From positions 1,054,001-1,118,000 of the forward strand of contig OZ218965.1 of assembly GCA_965112735.1 (NCBI GenBank): a stretch of DNA of 64,000 nucleotides, given 5' to 3'. The position numbers and the translations under genes were made by a program. Below, one piece after another: positions 10,667-22,916 of this stretch. The notes beneath the pieces are model-generated. The model did not search any database. It saw only the letters and a list, made by a program, of their open reading frames with translations, and was not told the DNA's origin. The first letter of the stretch is position 1. The number at the start of each line of letters is the position of its first letter. Source of the DNA: Phaeosaccion multiseriatum (taxonomy: Eukaryota > Ochrophyta, other classes).

Positions 10667-11963
10667 ATGGCGCTTAGAGGTAGATTACCAACTTCCCCAC
10701 TCTCAGTGGTGCTGGTGTGTTGTGTCGATGCCACCTTGGGCTACAGTAAGGATGGGAAGTTGCCGTGGCATGTTACGGAGGAGTTTGAGCATTTCCTCAG
10801 CGTTGTCCGACCAGTAGCAGCAGGAACCAATGCCCCAGCATGCCACCAAAGTATTGTTTTGGGAAGGCTAACCTGGGAGCGGGAGTGGAAGCCGCCAAGC
10901 ATGTGCGAGGACCTGCTTCGTTCCATGCGCTACGTCGCTGTGCTATCGAAAAACGAAGTCCTACCACTGCCACACACGCCTGATGGCAAGTTCCTCTCCT
11001 GTAGAGATGTCTGCTCGGCGGTAGAGCGAGTGAGACGCTTGGTTTTGGAAGGAGCCGCCCAGCAGGAGAAGCAGGAGCAGCAGCAGCAGCTGCCGCCGCC
11101 GCCCCATCGACTGTTCTTGTTGGGAGGTGGACAGGTATACAGGGATGGGCTTCAGTCAGGAGTCGTGGACACAGCGCTGGTGTCCAGGCTACCACTCAGG
11201 TCAGTGTCCTTCACCTCCCGCCCTCTATACGTTAGTCTTCTCCCCTTGTCCTCCCTCCGACAGAGAGGGGGGAGAGAGAAAGGCTTGCTTTAGCTTTGTT
11301 TTGTTGTTTTTATTGTCGTTGTTGTACTATAGGCATAACTCCTCTTCCCCCTTCCCACTCCTCGCAGCTACGAGTGTCAGGACCACGAGCGTATGCCTTG
11401 GCTCGACGAAGCCCTCTCCCAACACTTGTACCTCACCAAGAGGACGAAGCACTACTCCTCCTCCTCCTCCTCCTCCTCCGCCGCCGCCGCCTCCTTGGCA
11501 CCATGTCAGCAACAGGTACGAGTCGAGGGACACAAATACACACACGCGCACACAGAGACTCTCTCTCACACACACTCACCCTCGAGTGGAGCCGCACCCC
11601 TTGTTGTTCTAAGTATGCTCTTTACTGACTTGTTGGAGACCCCCCCCTCTCTTCTTACTCACCCGCTCAGTTCTTTCCTTTGCGAGGCAAGAACACTTGT
11701 TGCCTGTCTTTGTTCCAACACCCTCTGTTGTTGCCTCTCTTTGTTCCAACACCTCTGAGGCCCTTCGCATCGCCCTGTAGATCAGAGACTCGGAGCCTCA
11801 TGACGCAACTACCGCTGGTGGTGCTACTGCTGTTGGTTCTGAGGGCTGGGATGCTGTCTCTCCGCTTTTTGTCGTGGAGCAGTGGGAGCGCAAGCCGAAG
11901 CAATCACTACAAAGCCCTTCCGCCGCGTGCGGCAACAGCCAAAGAGAAGCAAAAGAATTCTGA
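10667..11963 (+). CDS. Dihydrofolate reductase, single-domain
   Basis: Three exons, 10667-11199, 11368-11515 and 11781-11963 (864 nt, 287 residues). DHFR reduces dihydrofolate to tetrahydrofolate with NADPH. The fold's landmarks are present in order: VVLVCCVDATLGYSKDGKLPW at the start, the acidic residue after PW (WHVTEEFEHF), the NADPH-binding GRLTWE, the FLLGGGQVY strand-turn, and a terminal strand LFVVEQWERK. ECQDHERMPWLDEA corresponds to the eukaryotic EC-D-FP segment but is diverged. A Gln/Pro insert (near residues 135-148) and a Ser/Ala run (11455-11495) are loop expansions. Stramenopiles usually encode DHFR fused to thymidylate synthase; here a stop follows the DHFR domain and no thymidylate synthase lies downstream, so this may be an extra, divergent paralogue. 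RibD-type reductase is a less likely alternative. Confidence 0.75.
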
Positions 11964-12090
11964 ATGAACCTTGAATGTAAGAAGATTCCACGTGGAAGAT
12001 TCCATCTGGTGAGTAATCAAAACAGACGACAAGAAAGCCCTAAAAAAAATTAAAAGCACTGTAGAAGTACGATCTAAAGTCCATCACTAA

Positions 12091-14352
12091 TCACAGGGAC
12101 AGCGTCTGCACAACCAAGCGTTTCTTGGGCAGGAGGCGTTTCATGCGAGGGTAACACCTCACCACACGCATGCTCGGAGGGAAGTCCAGCCTCTGCTCAT
12201 AGGCCCGACCTAATCCGAGTTCCTCCAAACAGGGCGGTAGCACTAGCGGCTCATTATACGAGAAGCACATGGAGAGGTCGAGCTTCAGTAGGGACGGGGG
12301 GAGACGCAAGGGTAACTGCCCCACTCCGCCCGTGAAGCAGTGCCCAAAGCGAGCCTCCTTGAGGCCCTCTGGCAACGCCGTCTGCTCCTGGTTGTAGCAG
12401 TAACCGAACTTGACGCTCTGGAGGGATGAAGGCAGGACAAGGGCCTGGTCGAAGCGCGTCCCTGACGTGTGTGTGTAGAGGGGGTGGGTGGGTGGGTGGG
12501 TGGGTGAGTGGGTGAGTGTGCGTAGGAGGCGGGATTGAGGAAATACAAGGGCAAGGGCTCAGAGAGGCCGGCACGTATCCGGGGGCGGCCTGCACACCCC
12601 CAAAAAGCCCCCAATGGGAGTCGCAAGCAATATCGAAAGGGAGACATACGAGCCTTGTCCTGCCTCTATGTCATGCATCCACCGCCGCCAGCCCCGTCCC
12701 TGCGCTCCGTCCCCTTCCCTCCTTCTCTTTCCTTCCTTCCTTCCTTCCTTCCTTCCAACTCCTCCCTCGGCTTGGGTTGTCATCCTTGTTTGAGGAGCGT
12801 TTTCTTTTCTCGAACTTACCAAACTCGGCATGCCTTAGGCCCTCAGGCAGCTCAATCTTGGCATTGAATAGCCCCGCAAGCTTGAGGGTTCGCAAGGTGG
12901 AGGGCAGCTTGACGTTCTGACGAAAGCAGAAGTCGAACGAAACATTCTCCATGCCCTCCGGTAGCTCTATAGGCCGATTAAATCTTGCTCCAAACGAGGC
13001 CGTCACAATCGACGATGGCAGCTCCACAGGATGATCGAAGAAGAACCCGAAGAAAACCTCTCGTAGGTGAGTTGGTAGTTCGATGGGGTGATTCCAGTCG
13101 TCGCCAAACTGAAGCTTGCGTAGCGTGGAGGGCAGGGCACCCACCTGCCCGTTGACGTTTTGCCCAAACTGTGCCTCCACCACACCCTCAGGAAGCACCA
13201 ACGTTGGGTCTTCCAGTCTGGCGTGCTTGATCACCATGAGGACTGGGAGGTGCGAGCCCTCATTATCATCATCATCATCGCCAACTGGTTCTTGCCACTG
13301 CTGCTGCTGCTGCTGCTGGTGGTGGTCCTCCTCCTCCTCCTCCTCCTCCTCCTCCTCCTCCTCCTCCTCCTCCTCCTCCTCCTCCTCCTCCTCCTCCCTC
13401 TCCTCCTCTTCCTCCTGCTCCGCATAGCGCCCACTTACGACGGTCTGATAGCCATCCAAATGCGTCCCGCTCAGCACTCTATCCAGGCGTACCTCCCGGA
13501 GCGAGCTGGGCAAAGTCACGCACACAGACGCCCCTGCTGCAAAGGTGACTCTCTTCAACCCCTCCGTCAGAATCAGACTCCTTCTCCAACCGGAGCCGAA
13601 GGTCAAACTCTCCAACGTTGCAGGTAGCTCCAAGGCGCGGTTAAAGGCTCGGCCAAATGTCACGTCTCTCACATGCGGCGGTAGCACTGTCGGCTCATTG
13701 TAGTTGGCCCCACACTCGATGGACAGCAGCGATGCTGGAAAGTCTGTGTGTTGGTTGTATCTGAAACCGAATGTAACCGTCCGCAGGGATGAAGGGAGCT
13801 GTGTGGGCCTATTGTACTTGTCACCGAGGTGTAAGTGTTGGAGGCCTTCGGGAAGCTCCAAAGCCTGGTCAAAGGTGGCGCCTGCTGCAGAGTGCATAAC
13901 AGAATACCCCGAGAGAGAGAGAGAGAGGAATGGGAGAGCGAGAGAGTGAGAGAGTCAGTGCGAGAGAAAAGAGAGAGGAAAAGGGATGGAGAGAGCGAGG
14001 GAGAGAAAGAAAGAAAGAGTGTGAGAGGAAGCAGTTGGACTCAAGGTGCACGATGGCATTAATCTTGCCCTCAAACATTGCTTGCCAGTAAGAAGCTGAC
14101 TGCTCCTCCTGTGACTGTGGCCCCACCAACGTACCGAGCTTGAGAGTCGTAAGAGAAGAGGGGAGAGCAAAGCGCACCGCTTCATTGAAAGCCTTTCCGA
14201 AAGTCGCCTCTAGGAGCCTCGCAGGCAGAAGGACGGGCTGTGAAAAGGAGTCCCCTGAGTGTGTGTGCGTGTGTGTGTGTGTGTGTGTGCGCGCGCGCGT
14301 GTGTGTGTGAGTGTGTGTGTGAGTATGTGTGTGTGTGTGAGTGTGTGTGTGA

Positions 14353-14383
<31 letters not shown>

Positions 14384-15675
14384 AGTGTGTGTGAGTGAGA
14401 TAGAGACACTAGTGTGTGCGAGTGCGCGGCAGGCAATAAATAGATTCGTCAGCCACCGAAAAAGAGGCGGCGAGGCCTCAGCACCCGCGCTGCTCCTGAA
14501 AGCGTTTCTGTCGTTCCCCCTTTCTCATAACACGGGAGGAGGGAGATGTAAAGAGGAGGAGGAGGAAGACGAGGAGGAGGAGGAGGAGGAGAAGGAGGAG
14601 GAGGAGGAGGAGGAGGAGGAGAAGGAGGAGGAGGAGGAGGAGGAGGAGGCCAGCCTTGGGGAGTAACCCTCCCTTGCAAAAAATTGCTCTGTTTACTCCA
14701 CTCCACTTCAATGTGCTTCATCTCACCGAAATCGACTCGGAGAAGGGTGCTCGGAAGCTCTAGCGGTTGATTGAAGCCCACGCTCCGTCTTCCCCACGAG
14801 TCCGCCCCACCCTCCAGCCCCCTGAAGGACAGCTCCTGCAAGCCCTCACTGAGGGCCGGCGCCTTGTTATACGTGCCAAAGCGCACCACGCGCAGAGAGC
14901 GCGGCAGCTGCACGGCCTGTCGAAACGAGTTAGAGAAAGTTATCTCTTCTATCCAGTCTGGAATGCGGACTGGCCCTTCGCCGTCCCCAAGCGAGAAGCG
15001 AAAGGAGCCTAGATAGAGGTCCTTTACGGACCGGGGCACCAGGCTCAAGCTGCTGTGCGCCAGTTCCGCTGCCCCCTTCCTGTAGGCAAGGGCATTCCTG
15101 GAATGCCGATCCTCCGCGTTGTGCCTAGCGGAAGGAGAGGAGAGCCCCAGCTTCACTTTTGTGACCGGGAAGCGGCGGAATGCACCCTCCTCCCCGACAA
15201 AGCCCCCCATGTCCTGGCGCCGCTGCGCCTGAAGCATGACCAAGAAGCGCTGTCGCACATCCTGTGGGACCTCCATGCCGATGACTATGCGTCTCGTGGC
15301 CAAGGCATCCACTTCTCGGCAGACGCCCCAAAGGTCTCTCTGGGAGCTCACCTGCCTCGTGACGATCTGGAGCACAAGCAGGCCATTCATGTCAGGGGTG
15401 GTGGGGGGCTGCTGCTGCTGCCGCTGCTGCTGCTTTTGCTGATGTCCTTGCTGCTGTTGCTGTGGTTGGTGTTGCTGTGGCTGCTGCTGCTGCTGCTGCT
15501 GCTGCTCCTGCTCGTGCTGCTGGTACATTCCGACCTCCATCTGGGCGGCAGCTGCGCCTTCTGCGGCTGGCGCTGGAGCCGCTGCTTGTACCGACGATTC
15601 CCAGGTCGCCGTTCGCTTCCTTCCTTTCCTTTCCATCCTTGTATATATATATATAGCGTTGGTGCGTCCGTTCAT
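12091..15675 (-). CDS. FNIP-type leucine-rich repeat protein
   Basis: Four exons: 15675-14727, 14254-14135, 13881-12820 and 12461-12091 (2502 nt, 833 residues). After a Gln-rich N-terminus and a unique region (LLVLQIVTRQVSSQRDLW), about 20 repeats of 20-22 residues follow the pattern LP-x-x-L-x-x-x-x-FG-x-x-FN-x-P-x-E, for example FGARFNRPIELPEGMENVSF. This resembles FNIP repeats, known from Dictyostelium and giant DNA viruses and thought to act in protein binding. A Glu/Gln/Asp linker (13265-13430) splits the repeat array in two. All three introns cut the conserved Gly codon of an FG in phase 1. ATG 15675 is used; ATG 15636 is an alternative 13 codons later, and a TATATA run (15641-15656) lies between them. 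Confidence 0.8.
13327..13415 (-). repeat. Coding CTC/GAG tract (poly-Glu linker)
   Basis: A CTC run on the plus strand encodes about 25 glutamates within exon 3 of the FNIP gene, next to a CAG-encoded Gln run (13297-13320) and an Asp run near 13262-13280. Confidence 0.9.
14267..14400. repeat. GT dinucleotide tract in FNIP intron 1
   Basis: GT/GAGT-rich tract beside the acceptor of intron 1 (14255-14726); the donor-side half of the same intron holds a GGA run at 14553-14649. Confidence 0.85.
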
Positions 15676-16358
15676 AGTTCGACTTCGCCGCCATCTGTGG
15701 CCCACACACGCACGCACATCATTTTGCTCTTTTCTTCACTTCTTTCTTTACGCACATACTAGAAGAGCCTAAGAGCCTTAGGTTGGTTCCTGTGAGCCAA
15801 TAAAGTGCCTTCGCTGCTGGATGGTGTATTGGATCGAGCGATCGATGTGTTGGTTAGGGGGGGGGAGGAGGTGAGCAGAAAGCACATTACAACGTGTGAA
15901 ACACGTAAGAGACTTCGTGACTTAAGTGTGTGTCCTGTATTACCTCCCTCCGATCCCCCACAATGAGCAAAAGCGCAAGCCAAGTAGGACCTGTCCTGTC
16001 TGTCCTGTCGCTCCACGTCCTCTCTGGGTTCGCCACTCTCCACCCTCCCCTCCTCCTCCTCTCCTCCTCTACTCTCACTCTACCCCTCCCCTTCATCCTC
16101 TATACTCCCATACGGGGCAGCTGCAACCCACCCCTTTGCCTTTCCTCCACTCCCTGCTACCTTCTTCCTCCTCCCCTCCCCTCCTCTCCTTCCTCTGTCG
16201 CCCCCTTCCTTTCCACAACAGAGAAACAAGCAAAAAACCCCACGCTCGTCCACACACCCCCCCGCCTACAATAAAAACATAAAAACCAAAATCACAACCC
16301 CAAACCCTCAATCCAAACCTCCTGCCCCACCGCCATCCACTGCCATCCCTCTCCCCAC
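15676..16358. other. Intergenic region, pyrimidine-rich
   Basis: Between the start of the FNIP gene and the stop of the PP2A B'' gene (both minus). It is C/T-rich on the plus strand from about 15990 to 16350. The small open frames are low complexity and I see no gene. Confidence 0.55.
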
Positions 16359-19300
16359 TCAGAAGGGTGCCTCTGAAACCGCCCCCCCTCCCCCTCCCTG
16401 CTGCCCCCCCCCCCCTCCCGCGAAGTGCTCCTCTTCGTCATCGCTCGTGACTATCCAATCGTCGTTCACGTCGAGCTCCATCCCCTCCCCCACGTCCCTT
16501 TCGTCTTCTGCAGCGAGCCGGTTGTAATCGTGGAAGGCGAATCGATCCCACTCGGTCTGTGTGGGTGGGGCATGGTAGGGTGGGGTAGGGTAGGGTAGGG
16601 TAGGGCAAGGTAAGGTAGGGTAGGGTGGGGTGGGGTAGGGTAGGGTAGGGTAGGGTAGGGTAGGGTAGGGTAGGGTAGAGTAGGGTAGGTGGAGGGAGCG
16701 AGTGAGATAGAGGAGAAGGAGCCACACAAGATTACCGGGAGAGGGAGAGGGAGAGGGCAAGAGAGTAGTGAGTGAGCAAGGACAAGAGAACGAACGAGTC
16801 AAGCCGTCCCTCACGGAACCTCCCTGGTGATTCCTATTACGTCAATAAATAGCCTCCCTGGCCCCCACCAGGCAGGCAAACCTTAGGGACACATTTGGCT
16901 GCATTTCATGGCTTTCTTTCGCGCCTTTCCTGAACTAACCAATTCGCCGCCCCCTCCCTCCTTAAAAACTTTTTCCTTCCATTCATACCTCCATGCCCGC
17001 CGTCGGACCCACGCCTCTCTTTCCCCCCTCCCTCCCAGACTGAATTCCTCTCTTCTGCTGCTACTGCTGTACCACCAACTGCTGCTTATTCTGGCCCTCT
17101 CTCCTGTCTCTCTCACCTCGAAGGGGTCGTTTCTCTTTTGCCGCTCTGCGAAGGGGTCGCGCTGTTCAAAGGCAATGAACTTGTTCAAGTTGAATAGCGC
17201 GTCAAAGAACACTCCAGCCACCTTTGGGCGGTTGGGTGGATGGACGGGAGTGCACGGTTAATTGATTGGGTGGCTGGTTAACTGGTTGGTTAGGTGGTTG
17301 GTTGGTTGGTTGGTTGGTTGGATGGATGGCTGGATGGTTGGAGAATTGGTTGGTTGATTGGTTGGATGGTTCGTTGGTTTGTTGATTGGGTAGGTGGTTG
17401 TGGGTGGGTAGGTGGGTGGGTACTGGCTGGGTGAAAGGCCAACGGACATGAAGATCGAGATGGATGTAAAGAGCACGCCCCCACACCCACACCCACCCCC
17501 CCCCCCTCCCTCCCTCTGTATCACTAACTCCTTACCTTGATGACGTCCTCCTGCAGAAAGTCCCTAAGCTCCACCCATTGCCTGTCCGCCGGCAGCTTGA
17601 TCATATCCCACATTTGGCAAATCACATCTTCGTAGGGTACCACCTCGTGCCCAAGGCTCTCCATACGGTGGATCTGGGGGCGGGGGAGAGGATGAGGAGG
17701 AGGAGAAGGAGGAGGGGGAGGAGAGAGGAGGAGGAGGAGGAGGAGGAGGAGAGAGGAGGAGGAGAGAGGAGGAGGGGGAGGAGGAGGAGGAGGAGGGTAA
17801 GAAGAAGAAGATGGAGGGGGGGGAGAAGGGGGGGGAGGAGGGGAAGTAGAGGGAGCAGGGGGAGGAGTAGGAGGGGGAGGAGGGAGGAGGGGAAGGAGGA
17901 GGAGGAGGAGGAGGAGGAGGAGGAGGAGGAGGAGGAGGAGGAGGAAGAAGACACAGACGCAGCGGCCAGAGCATATCAACACCAGCAACACGAGCCGCAA
18001 AGCCCCTCACTAGCCCCCCCGCTCCCTCCCCCTCTCCCCTCCTCCTTCACCCACCCCCTCCCTCCCCTCCTCCCTCTGTACCACCAACAACAACACCATG
18101 TACCTGCAAGTTGTAAAAGTATCGCATTTCCATATGCCTAATCTTCTTGTCACCGTCAAGATCACAGCAGTCAAACCAGTAACGCAGGCTGCGTTCGCTG
18201 CCTCGGTCCTCCTCACTGAGGGTGTGCAGCAAGAGACGGAGAGGGGGAGATATACACGGGGGAGGGAGGGAGACGAGGGGGGTACGGAGTGCAGGAGGGG
18301 GTGGGAGAGGGAGGGAAGGGGGGAGGAGGCCGTTCAGCAAGGCGCGAGAGAGAGAAAGCGAGACAGCCCATAACAAACAAGAGCTGATGGAGCACAACGC
18401 GCACACACGTACGCACCTGAGCATGAAGTACACGTAGTCGTCATAAGTCATGAAATCTCTGTCCTCCTCAGAGCGAGGGCCCCATGGCCGATGCCCAATC
18501 TGAACGAGATGGCAGTGGATGGAAGGAGGAGAAGGAGGAGGAGGAGGAGGAGGAGGAGGAGGAGGAGGAGGAGGAGGAGAAGAGGAGGAGGAGGAGGAGG
18601 AGGAGGAGGAGGAGGAGGAGGAAGGAGGAGAAGGAGGAGGAGGAGAAGGAGGGAGGAGAGCACGGCAGAAGGTAGGTCAGTGAAAGAGGGAGTGGAAAAA
18701 GAAGGAAGGCACCGATGGACTTCAGGACAGCAAAAGAGAGCTGGAGGACGACCGATGAGACGATGGAACGAAAGAATGGAACCAAGATCACGCCGCATGC
18801 CACAAGTCGTCACCAACCACACCCACCCCTTTTTCCCTCCCCTCCACCCCCTCTCCTTCCCTTTCCTCCCTCCCTCCCTCCTTCCCTCCCTCCGGCCCTC
18901 CCTCCCTCGCTCCCTCCCTCCCCCTTTCCTCACCTCCATAATCCTATCAACGATAGCCCGACTCATGCCGTGCTCGCCGTACTTTAGCAGGTCCTCCCTG
19001 TTAGCGAATAAGTCAATGATTGTGTGTAAGTCAACGATTGTGTGTAATCACTGTCAAGTGAGAGTGAGACTCTCTCTCTCTGTCTCACACAGGCGGTACT
19101 CGGAGTCCTGGCAATTGATGGGAGATGGAGGGATGGCAGCAGATGGAGGGATGGCAGTGGATGGAGGCATGGTAGGTGCATGTACCTGCTGAGCCTTGAG
19201 TCCCTGTCGCTGTCCAGCTCGTAGAAGCGACAGAAGAGGACGTAGAAGTGCTCATAGGAGAAGTACTCTGTCACCTTGTTGATGTCCTCCTCCTGTTGAT

Positions 19301-22300
19301 CATTCAGTCATTTAGGCGTTTCAGGCGTTTCAGAAGGGAGAAATGACAGTGGGTGGGGGGTGGGTGAGTGGGTGGGATGGTGCGTTGGTCCTCTTCCTCT
19401 CTTTTCTCCCGTCGTCCCTCCCTCCTTCATCCTCCTGTTCTTACCCCCCCTCCCCTTCCCCTCCCCCGCTCCCTCCCTCCCTCCCTCCCTCCCTCCTTCC
19501 TCCATCCCCCTCCTCTTACCCCCTCCTCCCTCCCTCCCTCCCTCCTCCCTCCTCTCACCTCGTCCACGAGGCTGAAGGCTTCCACAATGTTACTTCTCCG
19601 AACCTCCCGCGCTGATATCTTTCCATTGCGCATCGTGTTGATCTCGTAGAAAATCCTGTAGAGGCGGAGGGGGGGGGAGGGAAGAGGGAGTGAGTGGGTG
19701 CGTGTGGGTGGTGAGTGAGTGGGTGGGTGAGATACAGAGGGGGGGTGGGAAAACACCCCCCCCCCCCCCCAAAACCAAGCTGCACACCTTCTCAACAAAA
19801 TAAAAGAAAAAAGGACCAATGAATCCCACTCCCACTTCCAATGCCCCTCCCTCCCACCCTCCCTCCCCCTCCCCCTCCTCCCCATCCACTGCCATCCACC
19901 CATCCCTGCCTGACGAACTGACCTGGTGGTGACGGTGGAGGCATACTTGGAGTGAAAGTCAGGGTGTGACTCTAGGAATTCAAGCCCCGGATGGTACTGG
20001 ATGAGCTCACGGATGAAGGGCTCGAAGTCCTCCACCTTGATGGGTGTCAGGACAGGACAGGCAAAGGGGAAGGGGATGTCAGAGGCATATGGGCATGAGT
20101 ATGAGCATGGCAGGCAGGTATATGGGCATAGACAGGCACACAGCTATGAGCAGGCACAGAAGCTTCGACATCGATATTGATAAAGGTCACATAAACTGGA
20201 AACTGATAAATGGGCAGGCATATGGGTAGAAGTGGGCAGGCATATGAGTATGGGCAGCAGTCCTATCGTGGTACCTCGATGACGTCAGCGCTCTCCTGCT
20301 TGACGAGGCGGAAGAAACGGTCCATGGCGTCGAAGGGTTCGATCTCACGCCTCCAGAAGCCTTCGAACTCCTTTTTGGTGATGCGCGAGTCCTCCTGCTC
20401 CACATCCGCTCCTCTCCCTGTGGGGTGGGGCGGGAGGGGAGGTAGGGGTGAGTGAGTGAGTGAGTGGGCGGGAGCACGTGAGTGAGTGAGTGAGAAAGGT
20501 AGCGTAAAATTGGCGATCTGGTCCTGTGAGTGGCTTGACTGGCTGACTGACAAACTCAGTAACTGACTTGACCCACTGACTGATTCACTGACTGACTGAC
20601 TGACTTGATTCACTGACTGACTGTCTGACTGTCTGACTGACTGACTGACTGACTGTCTGTCTGACTGGCTGACTGATTCACTGACTGACTGTCTGACTGA
20701 TTGATTGACTGACTGACTGACTGACTGACTGACTGTCTGACTGGCTGACTGATTCAGTGACTGACTGTCTGACTGATTGACTGACTGACTGTTTGACTGA
20801 CTGTCTGACTGATTGACTGACTGACTGTCTGACTGTCTGACTGGCTGACTGATTCAGTGACTGACTGTCTGACTCACCTGACTGCACGAGTATCCTCCTA
20901 AAGAGGACGGCGTTGAAGAAGGAGGGGAAGCCGCAGAGAGTCTTTGTCACTGGCACGAAGTCCTCCACGATCATACCCTGGGGAGAGGAACCAGGGAGGG
21001 AGGGAGGGAGGGAGGGAGGGGGAGGGGGAGGGAGAGAGGGAGGGGGGGAGGGAGGGAAGGACGGAGGGGGAGGGGGAGGGAGAGAGGGAGGGGGGGAGGG
21101 AGGGAAGGACGGAGGGGGGCAGGCAGGCAGGGAGGGAGGGAGAGAGGGAGGAAAGGAAGGTTACGAAGGAAGGAAGGGAGGGAGGGCAAGGGAGGCAGGG
21201 AGAGAGAGAGATGGCGAGACTTGATAAGCAGCGCAGGTGGCAAGCAAGCACGGCTTGTCCTCGACTGTAGAACCCCCCCCCCCCCCCCTCTCTCTCTCTT
21301 ACCTCCGGATGCCCCGCAAAGAGCTGATCGATTTCCCCTTGCCTTAGCTCAAGCTGGTCCGCGAGCGGGGGCTTCCCCCTGCCCCTCCCACCCTCACCCT
21401 CGGAATAGAAGGCAGGGATGGTGGCCACGGCCTTCTTCTTACTACCACTACCACTACCACTACCACCACCACCACCACCACCACCACCACTACCACCACC
21501 ATCGCCACCACCAACACTGTTCTCGTCGTGGTTGGCGCCTCCCTTCGACACTGAGGAGTCGTGGCTCGCATCGCGCAGAGAGGATGCGGAAGAGGAGAGA
21601 CCGAGCCCATCGGGGAGAAGCCTCTCCTTCTCCTTGTCCGACGATGAGTGGAAGCGATCGAAGCGACCAGAGCGCGAGCTTGGAGAGCAACTGTTACTGC
21701 CACTGCTCCCTGCTCCTCCCCCTCCTCCTCCCGCCCCCCAGCCGTGGGCTGACTTCCCTTGTGTGTTGGGCGATCGAGGGGGCGCTGCCGCTGCTGCTGC
21801 CGCCGCCGCTGCTACTGCTGTCGGCCCGCTAGGACTTGCCCCCCCTCCTGTGCTCAGCCTGGGTGAAGAGAAGGAGGGGGGTGTGTGTGTGGGGTGGGGG
21901 GGGGAGGTTAAAGCAGGAGGGTAAAGGCAGTGTGAAAAGAGCGAAGAAGGCAAAGGGCACCAATCAATCAATCAACCAATCAATCAATCAAGTCCAGCTC
22001 AAGGTCAGGCCGTGAGGCGAGAAGGAAGAGTGCGAGGTGTGTGTGTGTGTGTGTGTGTTTTGGCGTAGAGAGAGAGAGAGAGGAGATGGGAAAGAAGCTG
22101 AAAACAAACGACGACGGAAGATTTAAGCTCGGTCCTTCCGCTTCTCCTCCCTTACCTCGGCGATGCAGCAGAAGATGAGGTCTGTTGCAGTATGGAGAGC
22201 AGAGACGTGGACTGTGGCTTCTCTAATACAACATCGTCACCACAGCTCAGGGCCTCCAGATTCTGCTCCAGCACCTGCCGGGCCTCGTTTGAGCTCAGCC

Positions 22301-22916
22301 TGTGGGCCGAGGAGGGAGAGGAGGAGGCGGAGGAGGAGGATGAGGAAGAGGAGGAGGAGGAGGAGGAGAAGAAGAAGAAGAAGAAGAAGAAGAAGAAGAA
22401 GAAGAAGAAGAGAAAGAAGAAGAAGAAGAAGAAGAAGAAGAAGAAGAAGAAGACGAATTCAGTCGAAAGCGTTGAGGTGGGAACGAGGGTCACAGAGCGG
22501 CACACAAGAAAACGGTTGGAAGGGTAAAACCACACGAGAAGGAGTGCTTTCAACCCCCTCACTCAGCCGGCGTCCTTCTCCTCCTCCCCCATCAGCAACC
22601 CCTCCATTCTCCTCCTCTCTGTCTCTCCCATTCCTGCGTACCAGTGGATAAAGAGCTCGTCCATCTTCATTCTCGCGCCCACGTACTCATCATCGGGCAC
22701 CATCGTCGAGCTGAGCGACATGCTCAACGAGATACGGGGCACCTCAGTTGTCGCTGCTGCTCCTGGCGCCACCCGCCCCCGTCCTTTGTGACCTCCGCCG
22801 CCCCCTGCAGAGAACTTTGACTCATTCGCTGATGCCGACGCTGCCTCTGCCGCTGCTGCTGACTCTGATTGAGGCGCGACTGCCACCCGGAGGCCCTGCT
22901 TGTCCTTGTCCTGCAT
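16359..22916 (-). CDS. Protein phosphatase 2A regulatory subunit B'' (PPP2R3/TON2-like)
   Basis: Fourteen exons: 22916-22642, 22299-22156, 21858-21303, 20977-20878, 20417-20275, 20035-19923, 19655-19559, 19292-19186, 18997-18934, 18466-18417, 18215-18104, 17673-17536, 17221-17117 and 16556-16359; 2202 nt, 733 residues. The family signature is clear: [10 protein letters not shown] and [62 protein letters not shown], two EF-hand loops (DSDRDSRLS and the canonical [12 protein letters not shown]), [22 protein letters not shown] and a C-terminal [13 protein letters not shown]'' subunits recruit the PP2A scaffold/catalytic core in a calcium-dependent way; the plant member controls cortical microtubule arrays and the division plane. 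The first 300 residues are Ala/Gly/Ser-rich and poorly conserved. The acceptor of exon 10 (CTGAG) is the least certain site. Confidence 0.93.
16566..16690 (+). repeat. TAGGG pentanucleotide array
   Basis: About 24 units of GGGTA with GGGTG and GGCAA variants, inside intron 13 of the PP2A B'' gene next to the acceptor of exon 14. The plus strand is G-rich; the transcribed RNA is the C-rich complement. Confidence 0.92.
17269..17425 (+). repeat. TTGG/GTGG tetranucleotide tract
   Basis: Imperfect GGTT and GGTG units in intron 12 of the PP2A B'' gene (17222-17535). Confidence 0.85.
17698..17945 (+). repeat. GGA tracts in PP2A B'' intron 11
   Basis: GGA-rich tract (TCC on the coding strand) just upstream of the acceptor of exon 12. 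A second tract of the same type is at 18529-18660, upstream of the acceptor of exon 10. Confidence 0.9.
20535..20876 (+). repeat. GACT tetranucleotide tract with higher-order pattern
   Basis: About 340 bp of GACT units with regular GTCT, GATT and GGCT variants in PP2A B'' intron 4 (20418-20877). Blocks of about 100-110 bp such as the stretch from CTGGCTGACTGATTCA recur, so the array has a second period. Confidence 0.9.
20997..21205 (+). repeat. GGGA tract
   Basis: Purine tract of GGGA/GGA units in PP2A B'' intron 3 (20978-21302), including a direct repeat of about 48 bp (21022-21117). It is pyrimidine-rich on the coding strand near the acceptor. Confidence 0.88.
22319..22453 (+). repeat. GGA/GAA tract
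   Basis: GGA units passing into about 27 GAA units, in PP2A B'' intron 1 (22300-22641). On the coding strand this is a TTC/TCC tract leading into the CAG acceptor at 22300. Confidence 0.92.

Noticed and set aside
16566-16690. Chromosome end
   Set aside because: The TAGGG array is internal to a gene, with coding exons on both sides.
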